Shown here piece by piece: positions 21,990-32,737 of a stretch of 64,000 nt of DNA (its first letter is position 1; each line of letters starts with the position of its first letter). The notes under the pieces were generated by a model that was not told the DNA's origin, did not search any database, and saw nothing but the letters and a program-made list of their open reading frames with translations. The stretch is taken from assembly GCA_021234155.1 (NCBI GenBank), contig JAJEKV010000016.1:1986001-2050000 (forward strand), written 5' to 3'. The position numbers and the translations under genes are program-made. The stretch comes from Isoetes taiwanensis. Lineage: Eukaryota > Streptophyta > Lycopodiopsida > Isoetales > Isoetaceae.

Positions 21990-22900
21990 TTGGTATCGAC
22001 CAGTTCGGAGATGACTTGGCCGTCGAATTGCTCCAAGAATTCCGGGTATTGCATCTTCCACGGACAAGTGCTTCCACTTGATCAAGTATTGGGGAATTGC
22101 AACCTTATTGTCTCCTTACATGTTTTGTCGAGAATTTGCTCGGGGACTATCTCGATTTGTTCCTCCATCATCTCCAACAAGGTTGGAGTCTCCAAAACCT
22201 CTTCTAGGTCTGGAGTGTGCCTCTTAGGTAGGCTCACGTGGAAGACTGTGGACCCTTTAGATGGGCAGGCAAGTCGAGCTTGTCGGCTTGGCTCCCTACT
22301 CGCTCCAAAATCTTGAAAGGTCCCGCCCACCTTGGAGCAAGCTTCTTACAATTGCCGATGCGAAGCTTCACTTGCTTGACCTTTACCTGAGCCAAAATTT
22401 ATCTCCCAGAACAAACTCTCGAGGAGTTTTATGTCTATCTGCTAGCCTCTTCTGATGTGCCTTTGTTGTTTGAAGATATTTTCGCACTTCTACCACAAGT
22501 TGCTGCATATCTGCCATCGTTGTTGAGAAACTTCCACCTTGGACACTAGATTGTGACCTAACTGGGGTCAAGCATTGATAACCATAACTGATTAACTGAT
22601 CATGAAGGGAGACATCTTCGATGATTCTTGCTTCGTATTATAGTACGTAACTCGACTAGGTGGATGTAATTGGCCCATTTGGATTGCTTGTTCCAAACAT
22701 AGTTTCTCAACATATCCTCTAAGGTCCTATTGGTGTGCTCTATTTGCCCATCTGATTGCATATGACAAGAAAACTCATCCACACGTTGGTAAAGATCGTG
22801 TTGAAGAAGCCTTGCTAAAAGGCACTGAAGAACTTCGAATCTATATTGGTGATGATCCAAAGCTATGTCTGTGGTGAGGTATGGCAAGAATGTGCCCTCT
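21990..22900 (-). pseudogene. integrase and damaged chromodomain region (element C)
   Basis: Frames 22082-22330, 22383-22571 and 22600-22887 read as an integrase close to that of element A: 'DGQIEHTNRTLEDMLRNYVW', 'ADRHKTPREF', 'FHVSLPKRHTPDLEEVLETP'. The chromodomain end (22080-22000) is degraded, with only 'YPEFLEQFDGQVISE'-like words recoverable. The catalytic Glu region is altered, 'DGQIEHTNR' where A has 'DGQTERTNR'. The element is clearly dead. Confidence 0.8.
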
Positions 22901-25440
22901 TTTATAACTTATCTACCACAACCATCAAGGCATCAAAGCTCCTTGTTGTCCTTGGAAAGTCTGCTATGAAATACATGCTGATAACTTCCCACTTGGCTTT
23001 TGGCACCGCCCAAGGTTCTAAGACTCCTGGGATTCGAAGTTGATCTGCCTTTGTCTGCTGACACAACTGTCATTCTTGGATATACCTGATATCTGCTTCT
23101 TCATGCTTGGCCAGAAGTAGCTACTTCTAATCTTGAAGTAGGCCTTTATGAATCCTGCATGGATTCCAAAGATATACAAGCAAACAACAGCTAGATATAG
23201 AACTAGCTCACACAGATTGGAGATAGAGACAGGCAGATGGTTTAGAGTTCCTCAGGAAGATAGGAAATGTAAATTATGTGGTTCAGGTAATGTGGAAGAC
23301 GAAGACCATGCATTTCTACATTGCTCGGTTTGTGTACACATTAGAGATGAGTTTGACATACACGTAGGTGATTTCTTTACATTGCTAAATATGGAACCTT
23401 ATTTTTTAGGTGAGTATCTAACCAAGGTTGATACACATCGGAAATTTTTGTTGACATTGTAAATAGAGTGCTCCATGACCTCTCAAGGTCCTAAGAGAGC
23501 ATCGACTAAATAAATAAATAAATAAATATTCAAGAAAAGTGAGACTTATTCAATATTTTGAAACTATAATATTCCAACATGTGGCTCTATTTCCATTTTT
23601 AGTTTGGAAAAGTTGGAGCAAAATATGGCAAATACATAATGAATATGGTAATAGGGCTATTATGCATCGTGTCATGGAAGATTAACTTTCTTACTCCTGA
23701 TGCTTCAAGTACACATAGTTGTTCTTGTGATATAAAAGATTGCCTTCCTTTTTTAAATGTTTGAAGGTTTCTCTTTCCTTATCTGTCCTTGCGCTCTTGC
23801 AAAGACTAGCCCATATGTGCTTGACTTCGTGCTAGAGGAGATGGCTTCTTCTATCTTCTTGCGGAATTTGCTTGAGGAAGTGGAGATGGCATTGCAAAAT
23901 GATGCTTCAAAAGCTTGCCAATAAGTGGCGACGTCTTAGCATCTCCAAGGCTTTCCTCAAATGGACTGCAGGCTCCTCCATTGATTTGGTGTAGATCACG
24001 ATGTCATCGAAGAAGAATTGATGATGAGCTCATCTAAGAAATCTTTGAAAATGACATTCCTCAAGCGCATAAAAGTCGTTGGAGCATTTGATAGACTCAA
24101 GGGCATTACTGTGAACTCATAGTGCCCATATCGTATCCTGAAGCAGTCTTATAATTATCTTCCTCCTTCATCCTTATTTGATAATTGCCCAACCTTAAGT
24201 CGATTTTGGAGAAGACTTTGCTCCTTGGAGTTGGTCCATTACATCACATGCTTGTTGAGCTGCCAATGATTGATATGCATCTTTCGACTTCCCTTCAGGC
24301 TGAAAGCATCCTCAAGTTGACCAACTTCTATACTGCTTCGTGAGCTCTGCTAGCTCGGGAATGCTCATTCTATAAAGAGCTTTGCTCGTCGGTTCTACAT
24401 CTGGAGCAAGAGTGATTTCACGCTCTACGTCAATATAGAGCAAAAAGCTCTTAAATTTTATCCCGAGATATATCGTGGGACTTTTTTATTAGCTTAGCAA
24501 TCGGCCGAGATAACTATTCTGAAATAGCATCTTTCTTCTTATTCTTGTTGTCAGGGTCGATGACTTGTAGCTTAGGTATATACGACCTCATTCCTCATGA
24601 TGCACTTAAGTAATTGCTTCACTGACATGCGTTGCACAACTGAAATTACTTCATTAACTTTAATTGTAAGATGCTTGCATTTTGGTGCTGGGATAAACCT
24701 CTCTTGCTTATGATAATCAATTATTGCCTTAGCCGACGTTAATATTCCATGCCTATCATGAGGTCATACTTGCTGATGTACATAACTTGTTGCTGATCCT
24801 TCACTTTGCTCTACTTAAGGTTGTCGAACTTGACTCCTGTTCCTTTGGTGCTGCTAATTACTCGGCCTTGCCATAATTATTGGCCTAGATTTAGACTTAA
24901 GAGTCTTTCTCTTAAAAATGTCCGCCATCTAGGAGGTGCAAGATTACAGGTTAAAGAATTATTTACATAAATTCTATGGTCGCAATGTTTGGTAGACATG
25001 ACATCTCCTTTGGACACACATGCAATTAAATAATTATTTTTGTTTTAGATGTAGTCTATACTCTAGAATCTCCCCTTTTTTAATTATTGCCCTCTTGAAA
25101 TAGTCCCACGTTTGAGTTGATGCCATCTAAGAAATTGGCCGAACTTATTAGATTGCTTCCCTTCATTTGGTCAGATTATTCCTTATGTTGTGGAGGTACT
25201 CGTCATATACATGGTCGACGGTTATCCTATTATTGAATCCTGCTTAGCGAGGTGAACAAGCTCACGAAGAGGCTCCAATATGTTGGATATCTGTCAGGAA
25301 TGTATATAGTTGTAGTATTCCCTACGTGTTTCTTCCCAATCCTTGAAGCTTTGCTCAATTCTTGGGTCCATCCTTTCTAAAAGAATGACAAAAAACTACT
25401 CGAAATTTCGTCCCAATCCCATCATGGATGTTATCACCCA
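22900..25440 (-). pseudogene. remaining pol and gag relic (element C), interrupted by LINE tail
   Basis: The sequence runs parallel to element A pol. For example, the 'ATGAATCCTGCATGGA' and 'GTGTCATGGA' phrases near 23150 and 23670 match 11832-11863. The reverse transcriptase palm survives near 23990-24030 as an 'FFDDIVIY'-like word. Beyond 24400 the frames are too damaged to name domains. Near 25200-25430 there is a gag-like phrase on the minus strand. It is more decayed than element A, consistent with being the older host of the nest. Confidence 0.6.
23148..23530 (+). mobile_element. 5'-truncated LINE tail inserted in element C
   Basis: A plus-strand 104-codon frame (23148-23462) ends with the zinc-binding domain found after LINE reverse transcriptases: 'CKLCGSGNVEDEDHAFLHC', preceded by 'RTSSHRLEIETGRW'. 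It stops at 23462 and is followed by a (TAAA)n tail near 23507-23530, the mark of target-primed reverse transcription. The insertion splits a pol segment that is continuous in element A (compare 11830-11865). The first few codons of the frame belong to the host element rather than the LINE. Confidence 0.8.
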
Positions 25441-25445
25441 TAATT

Positions 25446-26330
25446 CTAAGATATTAAACTATCTGATAGATCCTCTAGCTTGCTAAAAGCTGGTGTAGTC
25501 GTTAGTCGTTGGAGTAGCAAAGTGATGATCCACAATTTGTTGAAAAAATCTGGTCTCCTTGGGGTTGTTGTATAATGATGCATGTGCCCTACTCTTTTTG
25601 TCGAACATATTTTGAATATGCTCATCCTCAATGTTGATGTTGATTTCCTTCGTTAAAGGTATCCATATTAATGGACTTGATGATGTAGTAGGCAACATAA
25701 GTCTCGGTGCCGCATCCCCAAAGGCTTGAAGGAAATGTTCTCCACTTTGTAGAATCTTTCATGTCGACTCATCTGCCTTGGAGGTTACAAGATTGAGGAT
25801 GATTCTTCTAACTCCTGAATTGATATTGTTGTGTTGACCTTGTCGATTCGATTCTTCGTCTTGGCGGTCACATGCTAGTTGTTATAAGGCTGATGACAAT
25901 GTTGAGTGCTTTACCACTTTTAACTGTGCAACTTCTCTTCCTGAGAGAAGTCTATTTGCATGTGCAAGGATTATAATCTTGACTGATCGGCTAGTAATGC
26001 TAGTATTTGATACCCCATGGTGCCTTTTTCTTGATGGTGTTTGACCTCCAATCTCTAAGGTGGAAGATCGTCATGATCTTGAGATGGTGTTATCGAGGTT
26101 GATGTAGCTGCTCTAAAGTATTGGGGCTGATGAGAAAGAAGTTTGTTGCGGTCTCGCCATATTCCTATTCCTGAGTAGCCCTCTCTTGTTGGCTTGTAAT
26201 ACCTCCTTAGCCAAAGCATCTTTGCTTGAAGTCTAAATCTGATACTACTATGGCCTGTATATCTGCGATAGTTGCCCTTCCTAGAAGGTATGTCCGGTCT
26301 CATCCGTTAGAACTCTTTTAGAACTGGTAA
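25446..26330 (-). pseudogene. element C gag/leader relic
   Basis: Short minus-strand frames (25446-25698, 26055-26303) in the position of gag and leader. None is recognised with confidence. A TAGTATCAGA word on the minus strand near 26233-26242 resembles a decayed primer binding site. A TGACAG..CGTACAT phrase at 26334 recalls the LTR start at 1198, so a truncated 5' LTR may begin here. Confidence 0.35.
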
Positions 26331-26349
26331 GTGACAGAGGCGTACATTT

Positions 26350-26385
26350 TATTAATAAGATAAGATAAGATAAGAATTTTTATGT
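26350..26385 (-). repeat. dispersed repeat tail R, partial copy with GATAA microsatellite
   Basis: ATAAGATAAGATAAG is followed by a GTCCACGGGAACCCAACGGC phrase that recurs at 26588 and 36736. On the minus strand this is a unique 3' end followed by a short tandem repeat, as in non-LTR element tails. Confidence 0.6.
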
Positions 26386-26554
26386 CCACGGGAACCCAAC
26401 GGCTTATGGGACTCAAGACATGCAAGGGCAAATGTTTCATCTAAAACAAGGGACTATCACCAAATACAATAACCAAATATTAAAGGGCTACCAAGAATAA
26501 GAGAAGATAATGCTAATGCTAGTGATAAATTTATGCTTCTAAAATTATCTAGAC

Positions 26555-26715
26555 ATAGAATAGAATAGAATAGAATAGATTTTTAGCGTCCACGGAGACC
26601 AATTGGCCTATGGGACCCAAACAAAAAAGAGAGCAGCAAGCATACATCGACAGGATTAAAAACCCCTCACCAAGGGTTTTCGAGGGAAAACCTTAGCAGT
26701 AATAAGCCTGCTGGC
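26555..26715 (-). repeat. dispersed repeat tail R, copy 1
   Basis: (GAATA)n, then GTCCACGGAGACCAATTGGC, then a block with GATTAAAAACC and the palindromic GGTTTTCGAGG. Related copies lie at 36711-36850 and 59926-59985. The minus-strand orientation gives a 3' end with a TATTC microsatellite. Confidence 0.75.
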
Positions 26716-27532
26716 ACACCGCATAAATTGCATAGGACGGTTCAATGCCGCCCCGTGAGGACACAAACGAAGTCCCGGCATCCATAACCTCCGGAGGTAT
26801 GACCCCAACAAACCCACCGACGCCGAAAGCCAATAACCGATGCAACGGGCTGGCCGTGCACTAGTAACGAACATATCGCCTTCGGGATATGGGCAAATGC
26901 AAGCGTGTCCGAGGGCATGACATTCATCCCTCAATCGCTACTGGTGGCAACATCGGCAAAGCCTTTGTCCTCGCGGCTTCACGAGCCCAACTGTTTTCAC
27001 ACGCGGAGGCTTATGTGCCCCCGTATGTAATGGAAGCTATAAGCCCGCTTTTCTTCATGGGTAGCCGGGTGTACAAGCATGGTAAAATTTGGTGAGCCTA
27101 GGATTGACTTGCTGCCGATAGTGTGCCTTTAACATGTGTCGAGCCTCGCGATCCCACCGCCGGAAGGAAAGTAGCATCAAGGTATAGTTTAAGTGCTCAG
27201 CGATCTTTCTTTTGTCCCCGACTGACATTATCCGTTTGCCCCGACACCCCAAAGCCGCGGAGAAACCACCGAGCCCGCTTGTCTTTCCAAAGAGGATTTC
27301 AGCGCGGGGGACCCATTGCCGCGGCTAAAGCAAGGCGGGCAAGCGCGTATCAGCCATAGCCACCACCTTTTGGAAGTAAACGATATGGCTCCAATGCAGC
27401 TGAAGGGCCGTACCAAGGATTGGAAGGCCATTGATCTAGAATAATTGCTGCGCCTCCCCTGTACACTGCCCATTTCTTTTGCAGGCGGGCTGCCCTCACC
27501 TTGCAGAGCTCCTCCTTACGGTTACTGTTCAA
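26655..27532 (-). pseudogene. unassigned coding relic ending in repeat tail R
   Basis: Minus-strand frames 27350-27532, 27228-27473, 27055-27252 and 26656-26934 chain by frameshift into about 280 codons with protein-like composition: 'KKWAVYRGGAAIILDQWPS', 'MLKAHYRQQVNPRLTKFYHA', ending 'AKVFPRKPLVRGF'. The frame at 36795-36986 has a closely similar ending ('AKGFPREPAGRGF'), so the end belongs to the repeat family. The product is unknown and may be a non-LTR element or a satellite-associated ORF. Confidence 0.4.
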
Positions 27533-27544
27533 ATCCTAACAGAA

Positions 27545-28523
27545 AACTTCATGATTGTTCATAGGAAATCTACTCCTTCTTATCCCAGGGCAAATGGTCA
27601 AGCTGAATCGAATTGACCAATAAAATTCTTGTTATAGTTTTGAAGAAAATATGTGACATCAAGCACTCAGAATGGGAATTAAAGCTACCAGTTGTATTAT
27701 GGGCTTATCAGACATCTTATAAGATTGTCACAATGCACACATCTTTCCAACTCATGTATGGGATAGAAGCAATCATGCCCTTCGAGTTTCTAGTCCATAG
27801 TCTTATGGTTGATGTGCAAAATCCTTTGTCCATGGATGACTTGGTAGAACATAGATTGCTACAACTTGAAGCCCAATTTTGGAAGATAACATCTGGGCAA
27901 AGTTCTTGAAGTTGTATGTTTCTTGATGAGTTGAATATCATTATGTTGAAGTATGATATTTTGCATATGATTATATGACTCTCTCATGTGTTATCTCAAT
28001 TTCTCTAATCTCAAATGAAGTTTATGAATTGGCACAAGATAATTATGATGGTATGAACTATGTTGGTGATGTATGATGCCAGTAGAGTGAGGCTTAACCT
28101 ATCTCGTACCTTGAGATTTGCTTTGGTTCTTGTCGTTAGCTCTTGGTCTTGAATTTGCCTTAGGTGCTTTGACCAAGCTAACATATTTTGGCGGGCATTC
28201 TGAGAACATAGATTGCTACAGCTTGAGACCCTAGATGAAAAACATCAACATGCCATCTAGGCTCAAGAGGCATCTAAGAACAGCAAGAAAGCATGGTTTG
28301 ATAGACATCAAAAGAAAAAATACATCAATATAGCTGACAAAGTTCTATTCTATGACTCTCGTTATAAACAACATCCCAGAAATTTAAAAATACGTTGGTT
28401 GGTACCATTTGTTATTTATGAGATAAAAAGTAATAGAGCAGTACAATTGTTGGATTTACAAGGGAGATATTTTCCATCTCTAGTAAATGGCAGCAGATTA
28501 CATGGAAACCTACGGTTTCTATA
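27545..28523 (+). pseudogene. Ty3/gypsy integrase end on plus strand, with a 334-bp insertion
   Basis: Reads 'STPSYPRANGQAESN', then 'VLKKICDIKHSEWELKLPVV' and 'GIEAIMPFEFLVHSL', a Ty3/gypsy integrase end unlike elements A and C and lacking a chromodomain. At 27869 the frame leaves the family consensus and regains it at 28204 ('LETLDEKHQHA', 'KAWFDRHQKKKYINIADKVL', 'FPSLVNGSRLHGN'). From 28204 to 28522 only one stop interrupts it. Upstream pol domains are absent, so the copy is 5'-truncated in this window. Confidence 0.8.
27847..28226 (+). repeat. 23-bp direct repeat flanking a 334-bp insert
   Basis: GAACATAGATTGCTACAACT at 27847 and GAACATAGATTGCTACAGCT at 28204 (both continue TGA) flank sequence foreign to the integrase. 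The repeat is too long for an ordinary target duplication. It suits template switching or a duplicated breakpoint. Confidence 0.75.
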
Positions 28524-29108
28524 ACCATGGCCTCTCTAATGAAGAAGCTGAGGCCTTCTCGAGTGGTTATCTACCTCTGGAAATGGCAAGAGCTAGTCAT
28601 TACTTATGTATTTCAAAAGAAACTCCGGAATGCTAAAGCATATAATATGCCATTACATTTAATTCTTACACGTTTACTAGATCCAGGAGCATGCCATTAG
28701 TAGAATGATAAGTGTGTGAAAGTTTATCTTCATGCAAATTTGATGGAAGCCATGTCCTACATAGGGTTTTGGCCTCCACACAAGATACTATTCTGTTTTG
28801 GAAAAGGCAGCACTCGCTCTTTAAGGGCAAAGTATCTTTATGCAAATTACTAAGTGAACAACGAAAAGCCAAATATCAATTACAGTTTCGGACTTGGAAA
28901 AGGCAATTTCAACCTACAGAAACTGTTAAATGTTTATCTTATTCAAATACTAAAAATAATAGGGACCAAAAAATAATAGGGACCAAGTAATACCTTCCTA
29001 GGTAATGTGTGGAAAGTATCACAATATGCGCTAAATATTGCATTTGCAAATGTTTATAGGTTGTCATCAGAAAACTCCCAGTTTTGTTTCCAAGTTTGAT
29101 CTTCGAGC
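28524..29108. other. element flank, no recognisable gene
   Basis: This follows the integrase end and may include a 3' untranslated region or LTR start. A 92-codon plus frame at 28712-28990 is Lys/Arg-rich and unrecognised. A small doubled phrase AATAATAGGGACCAA occurs at 28954-28984. Confidence 0.3.
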
Positions 29109-30116
29109 TTGGCAATGTTAGGTGCTCAAGCCCTTCAGATGTTATGGCATGTTGGTTTGCTAACATTCACACAGCAACCTCCTACTCAAATCATCAAGGA
29201 AACTTTATATGAATTCATTTGCAATTATGATCCACTAACTTGTATTGATCACACCATAGCATCTGGGCCAATTACTATTACAGCTGACCTCATTCAAAAA
29301 GCTTTAAAGATTCCAAATACTTCTCAAGCAATAGCTTATAAGGACTTTGATCTAACTCCTCTTCAATTACCAAGACATCCAATGGACAATGGGATACACG
29401 TTAACTCATTCAACCATACAGAAATATTCTTCTTCATATTCATAAAAAAAAATTCCCCACGCATTTAACACTTGTTCTAAGTAATTTTTTGTTTATACCA
29501 TCTTGACAACTCAAGGATTTACAGCCAGATGGGCCATTATGATTACAGATGAGATATTGCAGCAATTACATGACATTAAGCAGCATACTTTACATGAGTT
29601 CACCTTTCTTATTCACTTACAATTACTAATCAATTATGTTACTTTTGAACCGGTCAATCTTCAACCATTACTTACAGATGTTCAACAACATGTTGTTGAT
29701 GTTCATTTGGCACAATACTCATGCAAACATATTCCAACAACAATTTTGATTCACACAATCAACTCGACATTTTAATTGACAGTAAAGCTCTCACTAATAG
29801 TACTGTTACAACACATTCCAGTCCTGAGTTGGATGACAGAAACTTGATTATCATGGATAGATTGTGCAATCTTTATCAAGACGTGCTGGTAGCGATTCAC
29901 CATAGAGATCAAAAAGTTACTGGCTCTACAGCATGTATCTCACAATTGGAGTTGGAAAATTCTGCAATTAGTGCAGATCTAGATGCAAATCATGATGATT
30001 ATGAATTTTTGCAGGTCCCTCCTTATAGACAAGCTATTTCAGATAAATGGCGAAAACAATTTCTTGAAGACCAACTTGTGCAAAAGAATTTCTTACATGC
30101 ACCTCAATCTCTCTAG
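29109..30116 (+). pseudogene. degraded retroelement-associated ORF (plant transposon-protein-like)
   Basis: Three plus-strand frames (29109-29468, 29503-29775, 29721-30116) join into about 330 codons. 'GPITITADLIQKALKIPN' resembles the N-terminal domain often annotated as a putative plant transposon protein, found near retroelement genes in many plants. The C-terminal part is helical and acidic ('DRLCNLYQDVLVAIHHRD'). A stop after 29468 and a frameshift at 29721-29775 break it. It may be an accessory ORF of the same element as the integrase end upstream. Function is unknown. Confidence 0.5.
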
Positions 30117-31146
30117 GATTTACCAAATTTTGATCCACACTTTCAATGTATAAGTTGGAGTGGCGAGCAGTTGGACGTCAACGCCTACTAAATTTTGGGC
30201 AACTATCCAGGCTTGGACTAGCCAAAAAGGAAATTCTTCAAAATCTGAAATCTTTTATTGATGTTGCTCAACTTAGTCCAGATTTTGTCATCTATCAACA
30301 AATTAAATATTCCAAACTGTTATAAGTCACTATTGAATCTACTAGTGCTTCTAAAGAGCCGTTGATCAATATGGATCCCAACAAGTCATGCAAAGCAACG
30401 CGCATGGATACAGGTCTATTCTTAAAGTTAAACTATTTTTCCGCACAATGTATGCACTTATTTGAGGAAATGGTAGATAAAATTTTTTTAGCCTGTTCTT
30501 TAATGTTAATTGTTTGTATTCATGAATTGAAATCAATGGAAGATTCGTTGGCTTTCATTTCGTTTATGATACTTAATTGAGTTGTATTCATCCATTCCTT
30601 CACATGCAAGCATCTTTTGTTTTAACAGTTATGATAGCTTTATTTTTTGCAATGTACACTCTAATGCAAACAAGGCAACAATCTGCAATTCTTCCATGAT
30701 TTTCCTTTGATTCTTGTTCAATTAGAATCATACGAATAAAGGATTCTTATGAATGCGGAGATGACAGCCACCAAGCCCTTGGAAATAACTCATTATGAAA
30801 CCTTTGATGCATGGCTTGCAGATACCATGGTATGTTTCTGATTTTCTGCTGTTAGTTGTGTTGCTATATTCCAAGTTCCTGGGTAGTTTAATTCATGAAA
30901 AGAATGAGTTGCTATGCTAGAGACATTGTGTTGTATATGTATTGTGGATAATATGTTCTTTGGGTTTATGTTGTATTTGATGAATATTAGAAAATAAAGG
31001 ATGGCTCAAGTTTTAACTGCAATGGAAGATTCACTTCTTCACCAACTTATAGGCAAAGTTCTTGATACCAATATAGCATGGTCTTGTAAGTTTAGATAAG
31101 ATCCCGAGTCGCCAGGTTGATCAACTTCGCAGGCTCATCACATACT
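30117..31146. other. no recognisable gene
   Basis: Low-level coding-like words continue to about 30300 (for example 'FQCISWSGEQLDVN'). After that the sequence is AT-rich with no supported feature. Confidence 0.3.
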
Positions 31147-31760
31147 AACGGACCCATCGGAGACTGCTCGAGTATTCGATTATTCAAGACCCTGCAAAAC
31201 ATCAGCATAAATGGATAGAAGTGACCACTCATAAATGACTAGATATTTTTGCCCAGTTAGTTAAGGGCATGTTGATTAGGAACGTTATATTTGGTATCAG
31301 AGTAGGTCTCGAGCTCGAGTCTCTATGGGTGCCTATATGTAGAGTAATTTGCACATCCTTGGTATTCACAGTGTCATTGGTATACATGGTTAAAAATCAT
31401 AGTCTTAGATAACTTGAGGACGATCATAGTTCTAGTGGGCGAGATTGCTGGTGTCTATATGTACTGGTAATTATACAGTCTTGGTAACCTTGGTAATCAC
31501 AGTGGCACTGGTATACATGGTTAAATCATAGTCTTGGATGCTCGTCCTCTAAATCATAGTCTTGGATGCTCGAGGATGAGCATAGTTCTAGTGGAAGAGA
31601 TTGTAACGGATCCATGGGAGACCACTCATATATTCGATGCTTGAATGTCTGTAGGGTGTTCCCGAGATAATGACATAAATGGGTAGAAGCGACTAATTAT
31701 AAATATCTGGACGGTTTTGCCCAACTGGTTAAGGGCATATTCATATATAACACACACACA
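31147..31760 (+). mobile_element. miniature LTR element (TRIM-like)
   Basis: Two related segments of about 145 bp, at 31147-31291 and 31603-31755, both starting (TG)TAACGGA(C/T)CCAT and ending with AAGGGCAT(G/A)TT. They flank a 310-bp interior that begins with TGGTATCAGAG, a tRNA-Met primer site, at 31293. It ends in the purine-rich AGTGGAAGAGA just before the second LTR. The interior contains its own duplication (TGGTATACATGGTTAAA twice). There is no coding capacity. Size and layout match terminal-repeat retrotransposons in miniature. The LTRs are diverged, so the copy is old. Confidence 0.7.
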
Positions 31761-31800
31761 CGCGCGCGCGCGCGCACGCACGCACACACACACACACACC
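31759..31800. repeat. alternating CA/CG dinucleotide tract
   Basis: (AC)n then (GC)n then (GCAC)n then (AC)n: an uninterrupted purine-pyrimidine alternation of about 40 bp, able in principle to adopt Z-DNA. It directly follows the second LTR of the miniature element. Confidence 0.9.
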
Positions 31801-32737
31801 CCGTTGATAAGGCGACCAAAACACAAGACACACCTTTTAGCATTTACGTCTTAGCCCACTGATCCCAGTTAATCTCAGTGAGTGCATAGACGTATCGAGG
31901 CAGAGGCTATTTTCATAAAAGATACTCATTATATGTCCATTTAAGACTTGCAAGGAAATAATGCAACTTAATGTAATTTCATATGAGTAACATGGTTTGA
32001 ATATCTAGGATGTAAATAACTTAACACGTTAACTAATAGTGGCCTAGTTGATGCATGTTAAGAAATTGCTACGCACATGAAACTCCGGTCAAGAAAATCA
32101 AACAACTAGACCATACAAAGCAACCAAGAATTTGTCTATAGCAACGAAAAACTAGTCTATTATATGCAACATTTAAAATCGTTGCATAAAATTACCATAC
32201 AGCAGAGCAAAACAGGAGGTAACGTACAACATGTTACATGACAAAATACAACAAGGCACTGGTTGCTTAATTCACACAACGCATGCCATCAGAACTACAA
32301 CACAAGCAAACAATAATAAACTACCTCACGCGAAGACAAATTCAACATCATTTTTCAACTTCGAGGATTCAATCTTCCAACATGTTTCTGCTAATGGATT
32401 CCAAAGATTCCATCACTGATATCTGCAATTATTTGAAGCTGTTACTGTTAAAGAACACTTTAGTCAAAAGTTAAAATTGGTTAACCTTGCCCTTATGAAG
32501 AATGGGGTTGGATATAGCTGATCTAACTTCTAAGTTGCTGTTTCATAAAGGATTGTTTAGGAACGCGCGCATACAGGGGTAAAAATGAATCTAAATTATA
32601 CAGAACTCCAGTACTCCACAAAATTCACGTTACACGCCAGTTATTCCAGGCAAAGCTAACAATGCTTTTTTACATTTTTTGAAGTGTCCGAATGCAACAA
32701 ATTGAACCGCACAAAGCTTTAAACAGCATAATCATAA
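31801..32737. other. 3' flank of the sterol gene, no other gene
   Basis: AT-rich sequence with no coding region I can support. The part nearest 32737 is the 3' untranslated region of the minus-strand gene that ends at 32738. I could not fix a polyadenylation site. Confidence 0.4.

Noticed and set aside
26334-26350. 5' LTR start of element C at TGACAGAGGCGTACAT
   Set aside because: Resemblance to the LTR start at 1198 is limited to about 16 bases with gaps, and no clear primer site directly abuts it. Left as a possibility only.
31147-31290. Solo LTR of a large element at 31.15 kb
   Set aside because: A second related copy follows 310 bp later with a purine tract before it, which is better explained as a complete miniature element.
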